A DNA stretch of 64,000 bases from assembly GCA_944322005.1 (NCBI GenBank), contig CALUNL010000005.1, forward strand, positions 62,001-126,000, read 5' to 3'. This document shows positions 1 to 9,182 of the stretch, piece after piece; the first letter of the stretch is position 1, and the number at the start of each line of letters is the position of its first letter. The notes below the pieces were generated by a model. It was given only the letters and a program-made list of their open reading frames with translations. It made no database searches and was not told the DNA's origin. The stretch is from an uncultured Alistipes sp. Lineage in GTDB: Bacteria; Bacteroidota; Bacteroidia; Bacteroidales; Rikenellaceae. A program made the position numbers and the translations under genes.

Positions 1-86
1 GAATGCGTGTCGAACGGTCCACGATTATCCCTCGACCCGGAGTCCCCGGATGTGGAAAGAGACAACTTTAATTAACTTTTATTAAT

Positions 87-359
87 ATGACAAAAGCAGA
101 TATCGTTAGCGAAATCGCTAAGAAAACAGGTGCAGAGAAGGTTCAGATTCAGGCCATAGTAGAGGCTTTCATGGATGAGGTGAAGGAATCGTTGGCGAAG
201 AACGACAACGTATATCTCCGTGGTTTCGGTTCGTTTATCATCAAGCATCGTGCAACCAAGGTGGCACGTAACATCTCGAAGAACACGACCATAACCATCC
301 CGGCCCACAATATTCCGGCCTTCAAGCCTGCAAAGACTTTCGTTTCGAAAATCAAATAA
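87..359 (+). CDS. HU-family DNA-binding protein
   Basis: A 90-residue protein with the HU/IHF layout: N-terminal helices (MTKADIVSEIAKKTG, residues 1-15), the GFGSF turn near residues 47-51, and a basic beta-arm ending in NIPAFKPAKTF. It is a dimeric nucleoid protein that bends DNA with little sequence specificity. In the usual HU arm the motif is RNPxTG; here the matching stretch reads ARNISKNTTITIPA, which is the common Bacteroidetes variant. It precedes the small basic gene and rng, an order I believe is common in the phylum. No clear TAnnTTTG promoter is visible in the 86 bases upstream, so the promoter may lie outside the window. Confidence 0.93.
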   Translation: MTKADIVSEIAKKTGAEKVQIQAIVEAFMDEVKESLAKNDNVYLRGFGSFIIKHRATKVARNISKNTTITIPAHNIPAFKPAKTFVSKIK

Positions 360-401
360 CGAAAAATTCGTACACTAACAACAACTCTAAAATCTTAAAC
401 T

Positions 402-491
402 ATGCCAAACGGAAAGAAGCATAAGCGTCACAAGATGGCGACCCACAAGCGTAAAAAGCGTCTGCGCAAGGACCGCCACAAGAAGAAGTAA
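402..491 (+). CDS. 29-residue very basic protein, possibly a small ribosomal protein (mS38/bS22-like)
   Basis: ATG at 402 and TAA at 489-491 encode a 29-residue peptide in which 18 residues are Lys, Arg or His; the C-terminal half reads THKRKKRLRKDRHKKK. The start codon has an AT-rich leader (aactctaaaatcttaaact), as is usual in this phylum. I recognise this as a peptide found next to HU and rng in Bacteroidetes. Its KRKKRLRK core resembles the AURKAIP1/COX24 (mS38, mycobacterial bS22) pattern, which would make it a ribosomal protein, but that is inference from composition and a short motif. It lies 42 nt downstream of the HU gene and before a terminator, so it is probably cotranscribed with HU. 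Confidence 0.75.
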   Translation: MPNGKKHKRHKMATHKRKKRLRKDRHKKK

Positions 492-501
492 AGGAGGTGA
501 T
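490..501 (+). other. Full-length Shine-Dalgarno-like string with no gene to serve
   Basis: AAAGGAGGTGAT starts inside the stop codon of the 29-codon gene. It matches the complement of the conserved 16S rRNA 3' end (ATCACCTCCTT) over 11-12 bases. No start codon follows at a useful distance; a terminator hairpin begins about 10 nt later. The string is read directly. A regulatory role is inference. Confidence 0.5.
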
Positions 502-510
502 AGCTTCGCA

Positions 511-565
511 TAGGTAGTTTAACGCTAAAGGGTCCATAACGCTCTTTAGCGTTACCTATTTATTT
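511..565 (+). terminator. Hairpin terminator after HU / small basic gene
   Basis: AACGCTAAAG (521-530) pairs perfectly with CTTTAGCGTT (544-553). TAGGT (511-515) can extend the stem with ACCTA (554-558) across a bulge, followed by a T-rich tail. The next 78 bases up to rng hold a GC-rich stretch in which I recognise nothing. Confidence 0.75.
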
Positions 566-643
566 AATCGCACACGAAGCCGGCGCCGCGGTGGCGGCCG
601 GCGGATTCAAACTCAATCGGAAAAAGAGTCATAATCTCGCAAC

Positions 644-2206
644 ATGAATCGGGAACTTGTAGTAAACGTAACGTCAACCGAAATCAACATCGCCCTCTGT
701 GAGGACAAGGTGTTGGTGGAGCTCGGCCGCGAACAGGCCAAGACGGGTTTCGCCGTCGGTGACATATATCTCGGCAAGGTGCGCAAGATTATGCCCGGAC
801 TCAACGCCGCGTTCGTGAACATCGGTCACGAACGCGATGCATTTATTCACTATCAGGACCTGGGAGTCCATTTCCCTTCGTTGGACAAGGTGGTGTCGAG
901 CTATCAGCCCGGAAAGCGCGGGCTCAAGCTCGAGACGATGAAACTGGATGCCGGACTGGAGCGCGGCGGCAAGATAACGTCGCAACTGCAGGTCGGACAA
1001 ACGGTGATGGTGCAGGTGGCCAAGGAGGCCATATCCACCAAGGGACCGCGCCTTACGGCCGACATATCGCTTGCCGGCCGCAACGTGGTGCTGGTGCCGT
1101 TTTCGTCCAAGGTCTTCATCTCGCAGAAGATCCGTTCCAACGAGGAGAAGAAGAGACTCAAGAGGGTGGCGGCAAGCGTTCTGCCGAAAAACTTCGGCGT
1201 CATAATACGTACCGCCGCCATGAATGCCGACGATCTGGATGTCGAACAGGACATTCTCGCATCTGTCGAAAAGTGGTACAAGGCGTGTCAGCAGATACGC
1301 CGCCATCAGGCTCCATCGCTGCTTTTGGGCGAGATGAGCCGAGCCAATACCATCATACGCGACAATCTCGACGGTTCGTTCTCGCAGATATGCGTGGACG
1401 ACGAGGCGATGTACAACGAAATCCGCAACTATATCCGTGCGGTCGACCCCGAGAAGGAGAAGATCGTAAAGCTGTATCGCGGAACGTTGCCGATATTCGA
1501 CAATTTCGACATATCGCGTCAGATAAAGTCGCTTTTCGCCAAGTACGTGTCGCTGCGTCGCGGCGCGTACCTCATCATAGAGTCCACGGAGGCCATGAAC
1601 GTCATCGACGTCAATTCGGGAAACCGGACCAAGGCCGAGGACAATCAGGAGCAGACGGCGGTGGACGTCAACCTTGCGGCTGCGGCCGAGATAGCCCGGC
1701 AGCTGCGTCTGCGGGATCTTGGCGGCATCGTCATAGTCGACTTCATCGACATGCGCAAGGCGCAGAACCGGCAGCTGCTCTACGACGAAATGACGAAGCT
1801 CATGGCCAACGACAAGGCCAAGCATACGATATTGCCGCTCACGAAGTTCGGACTGATGCAGATTACGCGTCAGCGTATCCGTCCTGTGGCGGTGAAGGAC
1901 ATACAGGACGTCTGCCCGACCTGCGGGGGAACGGGCAAGATAGAGCCTACGGTATTGCTCGACAAGAAGATAGAGAACCAGATATCGTTCCTTACCCAGG
2001 ACCGCGGACACCGTTACATACGCCTGGTCGTAAGCCCGTACGTGGCGGCATTCCTGTGCCGCGGGCTGTGGCCTCTGCGGATGCGGTGGATGTTCCGCTA
2101 CAAGGTGTGGATAGATGTGGTAGCCGACCAGAGCGTCGGAATGGTGGACGTGCATTATCGGGACCGTCGCAACAACGACATTCTGAACTGCACAAAGAAG
2201 AAATAG
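644..2206 (+). CDS. rng: Ribonuclease G (RNase E/G family)
   Basis: 520-residue single-strand endoribonuclease of the RNase E/G family, acting in rRNA maturation and mRNA decay. An S1-type RNA-binding segment is visible at about residues 38-110 (VGDIYLGKVRKIMPGLNAAFV). The catalytic DNase I-like part has the metal-binding Asp in DVNSGNR (about 321-326) and a second Asp in IVDFIDM (about 365). The Zn-link CPTCGGTG lies near residue 424. Length fits RNase G; the long scaffold tail of RNase E is absent. The ATG at 644 follows a purine-rich stretch (ggaaaaagag). Mfd begins 42 bases downstream, so the two may be cotranscribed. Confidence 0.95.
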   Translation: MNRELVVNVTSTEINIALCEDKVLVELGREQAKTGFAVGDIYLGKVRKIMPGLNAAFVNIGHERDAFIHYQDLGVHFPSLDKVVSSYQPGKRGLKLETMKLDAGLERGGKITSQLQVGQTVMVQVAKEAISTKGPRLTADISLAGRNVVLVPFSSKVFISQKIRSNEEKKRLKRVAASVLPKNFGVIIRTAAMNADDLDVEQDILASVEKWYKACQQIRRHQAPSLLLGEMSRANTIIRDNLDGSFSQICVDDEAMYNEIRNYIRAVDPEKEKIVKLYRGTLPIFDNFDISRQIKSLFAKYVSLRRGAYLIIESTEAMNVIDVNSGNRTKAEDNQEQTAVDVNLAAAAEIARQLRLRDLGGIVIVDFIDMRKAQNRQLLYDEMTKLMANDKAKHTILPLTKFGLMQITRQRIRPVAVKDIQDVCPTCGGTGKIEPTVLLDKKIENQISFLTQDRGHRYIRLVVSPYVAAFLCRGLWPLRMRWMFRYKVWIDVVADQSVGMVDVHYRDRRNNDILNCTKKK

Positions 2207-2248
2207 GGTCCGCCTGAAGGGCATAACGGCATTTTGCCTGTAAGACAT

Positions 2249-5200
2249 ATGCATGAAATACTGAAATTTGCCGGGAGGTCGGATAATGCCGGTCTTTTGT
2301 GCAATTGTTTTGAAGGGAAGGGTAACACCGTCCATCTCAATGAGCTGGTCGGTGGGGCCCTTACTTTTTATGCCGCGGCTGCCATAGCGCGCGGCGGGGG
2401 GCTTCATGTGCTCGTGGCCGAGGATGCCGATGCGGCCGCCTATGCCATGAACGACCTCTACGGGATGCTCGACGAGGAGCGCGTGCTATTCTTCCCGTCG
2501 GCCTACAAACGCTCGATAGTCTACCGCAACGAGAATGCCGAGAGCGTGGTCATGCGTACGAACGTCATCAATGCCGTACGCAACCGCAGGGAGGGCTATC
2601 TCGTAATATGCACCTACCCGGAGGCCCTGGCCGAAAGGGTTGTCGACAAGGGAGGCTTCGACGCATGCTCGCTGCATGTGGTCGTGGGGGATACGCTCCG
2701 CATGGCTGACCTCGAGGATTCGGTGCAGGCACTCGGGTTCACGCAGGTGGACTTTGTCTACGAACCCGGACAGTACTCCGTGCGCGGAGGCATATTCGAC
2801 ATATTCTCCTATGCGGAGAGCCGTCCGTACCGACTCGACTTCTTCGACGACGAGGTGGAGTCGATACGCCGTTTCGAGATTGCCGACCAGCTTTCGTGCG
2901 ACCGGCTGCAGGAGGTCGACATAATATCCAACATAAACCGCTCGGAGGGGAACGGCATCTCGCTCGCCGCCTTTGCCGGAGATGCGTTATATTGGTTCTA
3001 CGATGCCGATTTCGCGCTGCGCAAGGTCGACGACCTGCGCAAGCGTCTGCTCTCGTCGAGCGAGGACCCGCAGGCCGACGTGCGCGCGCTTACGTCGCGC
3101 AAGGAGCTACTTTCGGATATGTCGGGGTGCACGCTGTTCGAACTCCGCAACAACCTTGCGGAGCGTCCGGCCGACAGGACGATAATATTCAGCACATCGC
3201 CGCAGCCGCGCTTCAACAAGAACTTCGAGATGCTGGCCGACGATGTAACGGACCGCACCGAGCACGGATACGAGTGCTACATACTGACGGAGAACCGTGC
3301 ACAGGTCGAGCGTCTGGAGAACATCTTCCACCAGATAAACCGTCCGGGAGTCAGGCTTGCGATGTTGCGTACGGTGCTCAACGAGGGCTTCGTGGACAAC
3401 GACCTGAAGATCTGCTTCTATACCGAGCACCAGATATTCGACCGCTACCGCCGTTACCGCATCAACGGCGAGATAAAGCATGACGAGCAGATGACCGTCG
3501 CCGAGCTGAATGCGTTGCAGGTCGGCGACTATGTCGTGCACATCGACCATGGAATAGGACGCTTCGGCGGACTGGTGAAGATAACCGAGAACGGGAAGAC
3601 GCACGAGGCGATAAAGCTCGTCTACCGCGACAACGACGTGCTCTTCGTGAACGTCCACTCGCTGCACCGCATATCGCGCTACAAGAGCGCCGATGCCGAA
3701 CCCCCGAAGATATACAAGCTCGGCGGCGGGGCATGGCAGAAGCTCAAGAACGCCACCAAGCGTGCCGTCAAGGATATCTCGCGCGAACTCATCGCGCTCT
3801 ACGCCAAGCGCAAGGCGAGCAAGGGCTTCGCCTTTTCGCCCGACGGATACCTGCAGCAGGAGATGGAGGCATCGTTCATGTGGGAGGATACTCCGGACCA
3901 GCAGAGCGCGTCGGAGGCTGTCAAGAGGGACATGGAGTCGGACCGTCCGATGGACCGCCTCATATGCGGCGACGTCGGTTTCGGAAAGACGGAGGTTGCC
4001 ATACGCGCCGCATTCAAGGCTGCGGTGGACGGCAAGCAGACGGCTGTGCTGGTGCCGACGACGGTGCTTGCGCTGCAGCACTACCGATCCTTCACGGAGC
4101 GGTTGCGCGATTTCCCGGTGAGGGTGGAATACCTTAACCGCAACAAAAGCGCCCGCGATACGGCAGAGATACTCAAGGAGCTTGCCGACGGCACCATCGA
4201 CATCCTTATCGGTACGCACAAGATACTCGGCTCGGGTGTCAGGTTCCACGATCTCGGGCTTCTGATAATCGACGAGGAGCAGCGTTTCGGTGTCGCGGCC
4301 AAGGAGAAGCTCACGCAGATGAGCGTCAATGTCGATACGCTGACGCTTACGGCGACGCCGATTCCGCGCACCCTCCAGTTCTCGCTCATGGGCTCGCGCG
4401 ACCTGTCGGTCATCTCGACCCCGCCGCCCAACCGCCATCCGATTGTCACGGAGTCGCACGTCTTCTCGGAGGAGCTCGTGCGCGATGCCGTCGAGGCGGA
4501 GCTTGCGCGCGGCGGACAGGTATATTATATCCATAACCGCGTCGAGGACCTCATGACCGTGCAGGGCATGATTACGCGGCTTTGCCCGAAGGCGAGGGTG
4601 GTGTCGGCGCACGGACAGATGAAGCCGGCCGCGCTCGAGAAGGTCATCATGGACTTCATATACGGTGATTTCGACGTTCTGGTGGCCACCTCGATAGTCG
4701 AGAACGGTGTGGATATACCTAACGCGAATACGATAATCATCGACGATGCCGACCGCTTCGGACTGAGCGACCTGCACCAGCTCCGCGGACGCGTGGGACG
4801 CAGCGACCGGAAGGCGTACTGCTACCTCCTGTCGCGTCCCGACGAGATGCTCTCGTCGGACGCACGGCGCCGACTGCGGGCCATAGAGGAGTTCTCGGAC
4901 CTCGGCTCGGGATTCAACATCGCCATGCAGGATCTTGACATTCGCGGTGCCGGCAACCTGCTCGGCGCGGAGCAGAGCGGTTTTATCGCCGACATAGGAT
5001 TCGAGACCTACCAGAAGATAATGAACGAGGCAATAGCCGAGCTGCGCGCCGAGGGACTCGACGTTGCCGGGTTGAGCAGCGAGGAGCAGCAGGCCGTCGA
5101 CGCGATGCGTTATGTGGACGACGTGGTGATAGAGCTCGGCGACGAGGCATCGCTCCCGGAGAGCTATGTCCGCCAGCAGGCCGAGCGTCTGAAGCTCTAC

Positions 5201-5560
5201 CGCGAACTCGACTCAACGCGCGACGAGAAGGCGCTGCAGGCGTTCGAATCACGCCTTGTGGACCGTTTCGGACCGCTGCCGGATGCGGCTCGCGAACTTA
5301 TGGATGTCGTGCGGCTGCGCTGGGAGGCCATACGTCTCGGAATGGAGAAGGTGAAGGTGAAGAACGGACTGATGATAGTGCAGTTCGTGGGCAACGACTC
5401 CTCTCCGTTCTACAAGAGCGACACCTTCATGGGCTTGCTGAAGACGGTGACGGCACACCCGGACCGTTTCGTGCTCAAGCAGCGCGACGACCGTCTTGCC
5501 ATGACGGTACGGCGAGTGGCCGGTGTCAGGGAGGCGCTCGAAATCCTCAAATCATTGTAA
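2249..5560 (+). CDS. mfd: Transcription-repair coupling factor Mfd
   Basis: About 1,103 residues, the normal Mfd length. Mfd displaces RNA polymerase stalled at DNA lesions and recruits UvrA. The RNA-polymerase interaction segment is visible at about residue 424 (VGDYVVHIDHGIGRF). The RecG-like translocase has Walker A GDVGFGKTEVA (about 573), a DEEQ box (about 674), motif III TATPIPRTL, and motifs V-VI ending in QLRGRVGRSDRKAYCYL. The C-terminal TRCF domain follows. I take ATG 2249 as the start; an in-frame TTG at 2234 is less likely. It lies four codons before coaX. uvrC is encoded elsewhere in the window at 34.6 kb. Confidence 0.95.
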   Translation: MHEILKFAGRSDNAGLLCNCFEGKGNTVHLNELVGGALTFYAAAAIARGGGLHVLVAEDADAAAYAMNDLYGMLDEERVLFFPSAYKRSIVYRNENAESVVMRTNVINAVRNRREGYLVICTYPEALAERVVDKGGFDACSLHVVVGDTLRMADLEDSVQALGFTQVDFVYEPGQYSVRGGIFDIFSYAESRPYRLDFFDDEVESIRRFEIADQLSCDRLQEVDIISNINRSEGNGISLAAFAGDALYWFYDADFALRKVDDLRKRLLSSSEDPQADVRALTSRKELLSDMSGCTLFELRNNLAERPADRTIIFSTSPQPRFNKNFEMLADDVTDRTEHGYECYILTENRAQVERLENIFHQINRPGVRLAMLRTVLNEGFVDNDLKICFYTEHQIFDRYRRYRINGEIKHDEQMTVAELNALQVGDYVVHIDHGIGRFGGLVKITENGKTHEAIKLVYRDNDVLFVNVHSLHRISRYKSADAEPPKIYKLGGGAWQKLKNATKRAVKDISRELIALYAKRKASKGFAFSPDGYLQQEMEASFMWEDTPDQQSASEAVKRDMESDRPMDRLICGDVGFGKTEVAIRAAFKAAVDGKQTAVLVPTTVLALQHYRSFTERLRDFPVRVEYLNRNKSARDTAEILKELADGTIDILIGTHKILGSGVRFHDLGLLIIDEEQRFGVAAKEKLTQMSVNVDTLTLTATPIPRTLQFSLMGSRDLSVISTPPPNRHPIVTESHVFSEELVRDAVEAELARGGQVYYIHNRVEDLMTVQGMITRLCPKARVVSAHGQMKPAALEKVIMDFIYGDFDVLVATSIVENGVDIPNANTIIIDDADRFGLSDLHQLRGRVGRSDRKAYCYLLSRPDEMLSSDARRRLRAIEEFSDLGSGFNIAMQDLDIRGAGNLLGAEQSGFIADIGFETYQKIMNEAIAELRAEGLDVAGLSSEEQQAVDAMRYVDDVVIELGDEASLPESYVRQQAERLKLYRELDSTRDEKALQAFESRLVDRFGPLPDAARELMDVVRLRWEAIRLGMEKVKVKNGLMIVQFVGNDSSPFYKSDTFMGLLKTVTAHPDRFVLKQRDDRLAMTVRRVAGVREALEILKSL

Positions 5561-5575
5561 AGATTGCAAAAAAAT

Positions 5576-6313
5576 ATGAACCTGATAGTCGATATGGGCA
5601 ATACTTTGACGAAAATTGCCGTTATAGATGGCAATAACGAAGTATTGCAGGAGTGGCGCTCCGATGTCCTGTCGGAGGCGCAGCTCGATGAGGCCGTGGG
5701 CAGATACTCGCCGGTCGGAGCAATCGTGTCGTCCACACGGGGTGACGAGGAGCGCGTATGTGCAATGCTCGAGGGCCGTATTGAGAGGGTTCTGCGGCTG
5801 GGACCGCAGACACCGGTGCCGATAGGCATAGATTACGCCACGCCGCAGACGCTCGGCCCGGACCGTGTCGCACTTGCCGTGGGAGCCGTCGAGATGTTCG
5901 GTCTTGGAGACATGCTGATAGTCGATTTCGGCACTGCCATAACCATCGACCTCGTACAGAACGGCGTGTTCCGCGGCGGAAACATATCGCCAGGCGTGGA
6001 TATGCGTTTCAGGGCTCTGCATGAGCAAACTGCGCGGTTGCCGATGTGTTCCGAGGCGGATGTTTCGGAACTTTTGGGAGACTCCACGGCAACAGCCATC
6101 GAACAGGGGGTGATGCGCGGTATTTTTTATGAAATAAACGGATATGTGGAGAGTTTCCGCAAAAAAAACAGCGAAATTCGCATAATTTTCAGCGGAGGCG
6201 ATGCCAAACGTTTTGTTAATAGAATTAAAAATACGATATTTGCAAGTTGCAATATGATGTATGTCGGACTAAACAGAATTTTGGAGTACAATGCGGCGGA
6301 AAATGTCAAATAA
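5576..6313 (+). CDS. coaX: Type III pantothenate kinase
   Basis: 245-residue CoaX-type enzyme that phosphorylates pantothenate in the first step of coenzyme A synthesis. Family marks are DMGNT at residues 6-10 (ATP site), GPDRVA near residue 99, a VDFGTAITID segment, and the later IFSGGDAKRF. The ATG at 5576 follows an A-rich leader 15 nt after the mfd stop; an in-frame TTG at 5564 is possible but would sit in that leader. The gene's 3' end overlaps the start of the next gene by 23 nt. It heads a block of envelope genes. Confidence 0.93.
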   Translation: MNLIVDMGNTLTKIAVIDGNNEVLQEWRSDVLSEAQLDEAVGRYSPVGAIVSSTRGDEERVCAMLEGRIERVLRLGPQTPVPIGIDYATPQTLGPDRVALAVGAVEMFGLGDMLIVDFGTAITIDLVQNGVFRGGNISPGVDMRFRALHEQTARLPMCSEADVSELLGDSTATAIEQGVMRGIFYEINGYVESFRKKNSEIRIIFSGGDAKRFVNRIKNTIFASCNMMYVGLNRILEYNAAENVK

Positions 6314-7688
6314 CGCATTAGTGAGATTCGCAGCGGCCATTATGGTTTGCGCGGCAGTATTGGTGCCGTCGGCCGCGGTAAATGCGCAAAGCAGCGTCAA
6401 CGCATATTCGCCGTACACCATGTTCGGCATAGGAGAACTGGGCACACCTGGCAATTCCATCATGCGCTCCATGGGAGGCATAGGTGTGGCACTGCGCAGC
6501 AGCCAGCAGGTAAACATGATGAATCCGGCCGGATACAGCGCGACATTCCGCAAGACGTTCATATTCGACGTGAGCGCCGAAGGCAACTTCCTGCTTAACC
6601 GCCAGTACAAGTACGACGAGAACAACGCTCTGTCGCGTACGGCCAAGAATGCGAAGAACACCATCAACTTCCGCGGCATCGCCATACAGTTCCCGCTTGC
6701 AAAGAGGTTGGGCTTCGGCTTCAGTCTCACTCCGTACAGCAGTGTGGGATATACCATGGCGACGACCGAACAGAGCGAGGACATATGGGGAAGCGTCGGA
6801 CGTGCCGTATATTCGTATTCGGGTGACGGAGACGTAACGGAGGTCAAGGCCGGTGTCGGTTGGGAACCTTTCAAGAACTTCTCGATAGGAATCGCGGCCA
6901 AATACTACTGGGGAAATATCCAGCACAACTATGCGTCGGCCATATCGAACGACTATGTCGGCACCGGAAACTATGTATCAGTTGTGGGCCTCGACGACTA
7001 TGCCATCTCCAACTTCAAGTTCCAGGTGGGCGTGCAGTGGAGCATAATCGCCAACGAGAAGCGTATCCTTACGTTGGGTGCCACATACGACTACGGCGGT
7101 TCGCTACGTCCGAAACTGACGAAGACGATATACCTGAACGATGTTGCGTCGACAGTCGTGGAGTTCGAGGACTCGCGCAGCCAGATGCGCCTGCCTCACA
7201 GCTGCACGGTCGGCATTCTCTATCAGGACAGCAAGTTCACGGCCGGGTTCGACTATGAATATCAGGCATGGGGCGGCAACGACGGTTATTTCGAGGAGAC
7301 AATCTACGGTAACGTGAAGGTGAGATATGCCGATACCAATACCTTCAAGGTAGGGTTCGAGTATACCCCAAACCGTTTCGACGTACGCCGCTACCTTCGC
7401 CGAATGTCGTACCGTATAGGAGCGAGATACGGCGACTACTACCAGACCTATGGCGGGAAGAGACTCGATCAGCTGGCTGTAACGGCAGGTATCGGATTCC
7501 CTATCAGGTTCATGGGGGCGTCGAGCATAAATATCGGCTTTGAATATGGAAAAAGGGGAACGCTCGGCAGTGTGATGAGCGACATGAATACCCGGATAGG
7601 ACTGATAAGACAGGATTATTTCAAGGTTTCGCTCGGGCTTTCGCTCTTCGGTGAGGACTACTGGTTCGTACGTCCGAAGTTCGATTAG
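6291..7688 (+). CDS. Outer-membrane beta-barrel protein (FadL/OmpP1-like), unknown role
   Basis: 465 residues with a signal peptide (MRRKMSNNALVR, hydrophobic stretch, AVNAQ) and then a long series of alternating, aromatic-rich strands typical of an outer-membrane barrel. The early segment (YSPYTMFGIGELGTPGNSIMRSMGGIGVAL) is the plug-like start seen in OmpP1/FadL-like Bacteroidetes proteins annotated as hypothetical. The coding start overlaps the end of coaX; ATG 6303 is an alternative that shortens the n-region by four residues. Cargo is unknown. Its place before the TPR, LptC, CBS and PpiD genes suggests envelope maintenance. Confidence 0.8.
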   Translation: MRRKMSNNALVRFAAAIMVCAAVLVPSAAVNAQSSVNAYSPYTMFGIGELGTPGNSIMRSMGGIGVALRSSQQVNMMNPAGYSATFRKTFIFDVSAEGNFLLNRQYKYDENNALSRTAKNAKNTINFRGIAIQFPLAKRLGFGFSLTPYSSVGYTMATTEQSEDIWGSVGRAVYSYSGDGDVTEVKAGVGWEPFKNFSIGIAAKYYWGNIQHNYASAISNDYVGTGNYVSVVGLDDYAISNFKFQVGVQWSIIANEKRILTLGATYDYGGSLRPKLTKTIYLNDVASTVVEFEDSRSQMRLPHSCTVGILYQDSKFTAGFDYEYQAWGGNDGYFEETIYGNVKVRYADTNTFKVGFEYTPNRFDVRRYLRRMSYRIGARYGDYYQTYGGKRLDQLAVTAGIGFPIRFMGASSINIGFEYGKRGTLGSVMSDMNTRIGLIRQDYFKVSLGLSLFGEDYWFVRPKFD

Positions 7689-7770
7689 CACTTGTGCGGA
7701 GCGTGACATTCCCTCGGGAATATGGGTTTGAGAATACCAGATTAAAACAAAATATTAAAAAGTCATAACC

Positions 7771-9120
7771 ATGAAAAGAATCAAGATGTTGTTTACCCTG
7801 GCGCTGGCTTTTGCGGGGATGTCGGCCTTTGCCCAGGATTTCAGTGACCCGAGGTATGCAAAATGGGGCGATACTCCGGAGGAACGTCGTGAGAACATCC
7901 TTAACAGCTCCTTCCTCAAGGAGGAGATAGTCAACCACAAATACGATCGGGCTGCAGGCTATCTCCAGAAGCTGCTCGCGAAGTGCCCTTCCGTATCTGA
8001 GAACATCTATGCCAACGGAATCAAGCTCTACAAGCAGAAGATAAACCGTGCACAGACTCTTGATGAGAAAAACGTGTATGTCGACTCGCTGCTGATGCTT
8101 TATGATTTGCGTCTGCAGTATTTCGGTTCGCACCCTAAGCGCGGCAAGGACTATATCCTCGAGCGCAAGGCACGCGAGTATCTCACCTATAAGGACAGTG
8201 ACCGCGAGGGCATCCGCAAGGCCTTCGAGGCTGCCATTGCCGCACAGGTCGAGAAGACCGGAACAGCCGACCCTGAGGTGGTTGCCATATATTTCAAGAA
8301 CCTCTGCGACGACTATACCAACGACGTGGTGGATGCCATGACCGTTGTGAATGCATATGACGCCAATTCCAAGTATTTCGAGAACCTCACCCCTGACAAG
8401 CAGGAGTACAAGGACCAGTTCGAGACCTGCTTCGGTCTGAGCGGTGCCGCCAACTGCGACAACATTCAGGAGATTTTCTCGAAGAAGCTTGCCGAGGATC
8501 CGGAGAACGAGACCCTTATGGCACAGGCCATATCGCTGATGATGAAGGCGAAGTGTGACAACGACTTCTTCTTCCATGTGGGAGAGAAATATTATGCAAA
8601 GAAGCCTACGTCGGATACGGCAATGCTGCTTGCAGAGGCTTACCAGAACCAGAGGAACTTCGACAAGGCCAACGAGTATCTCCGCAAGGCACTTGACAAG
8701 GAGACCGACAACGCCATGCGCGAGACCATCTTCGTACGCATCGGTATCCTCGAAATGGCGGCCGAGAAGTATGCACAGGCCGTAGAGGCACTCCGCCAGG
8801 CCCGTGATCTCAATCCGGAGAACGGTTACGTATACTACTTCCTCGCACAGTGCTATGTACAGGGTTCGAGGTCGTGCGCCGGCATATCGAAGGATGCCAC
8901 CTACTGGGTCGCATACGACATGCTCCAGCACGCAATTCCGCTCCTGAGCGGAGATGAGGATACGGTCAACAACGCCCGTTCCCTCGCTTCGAGCTACCGC
9001 ACCGTATTCCCTACCGCCGAGGAGTGCTTCTTCAACGAGCTGGAGGAGGGAAGCACATATACGCTGGACTGCGGTTTTGCTTCCGGCATATCGACCAAGG
9101 TACGTTATCGCGCACAGTAA
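7771..9120 (+). CDS. Periplasmic tetratricopeptide-repeat protein
   Basis: 449 residues with a signal peptide (MKRIKMLFTLALAFAGMSAFAQ). Helical TPR-like repeats are visible mainly at about residues 285-380, for example DTAMLLAEAYQNQRNFDKAN and AAEKYAQAVEALRQARDL. TPRs mediate protein contacts, so an adaptor role in the periplasm or outer membrane is likely, but the partner is unknown. A 12-base inverted repeat (ATTCCC-TC-GGGAAT, 7708-7721) lies in the 82-base gap upstream, with AT-rich sequence before the ATG. Part of the coaX-ppiD block. Confidence 0.82.
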   Translation: MKRIKMLFTLALAFAGMSAFAQDFSDPRYAKWGDTPEERRENILNSSFLKEEIVNHKYDRAAGYLQKLLAKCPSVSENIYANGIKLYKQKINRAQTLDEKNVYVDSLLMLYDLRLQYFGSHPKRGKDYILERKAREYLTYKDSDREGIRKAFEAAIAAQVEKTGTADPEVVAIYFKNLCDDYTNDVVDAMTVVNAYDANSKYFENLTPDKQEYKDQFETCFGLSGAANCDNIQEIFSKKLAEDPENETLMAQAISLMMKAKCDNDFFFHVGEKYYAKKPTSDTAMLLAEAYQNQRNFDKANEYLRKALDKETDNAMRETIFVRIGILEMAAEKYAQAVEALRQARDLNPENGYVYYFLAQCYVQGSRSCAGISKDATYWVAYDMLQHAIPLLSGDEDTVNNARSLASSYRTVFPTAEECFFNELEEGSTYTLDCGFASGISTKVRYRAQ

Positions 9121-9182
9121 CAGGCTTGCCTGCATGACGGGTGCCGCACGGTTATGCGGCACTCTTCGCAGGCGGAGATAGT

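Noticed and set aside
674..2407. A 577-codon open frame on the minus strand
   Set aside because: Antisense of rng, extends into the start of mfd; no recognisable domain.
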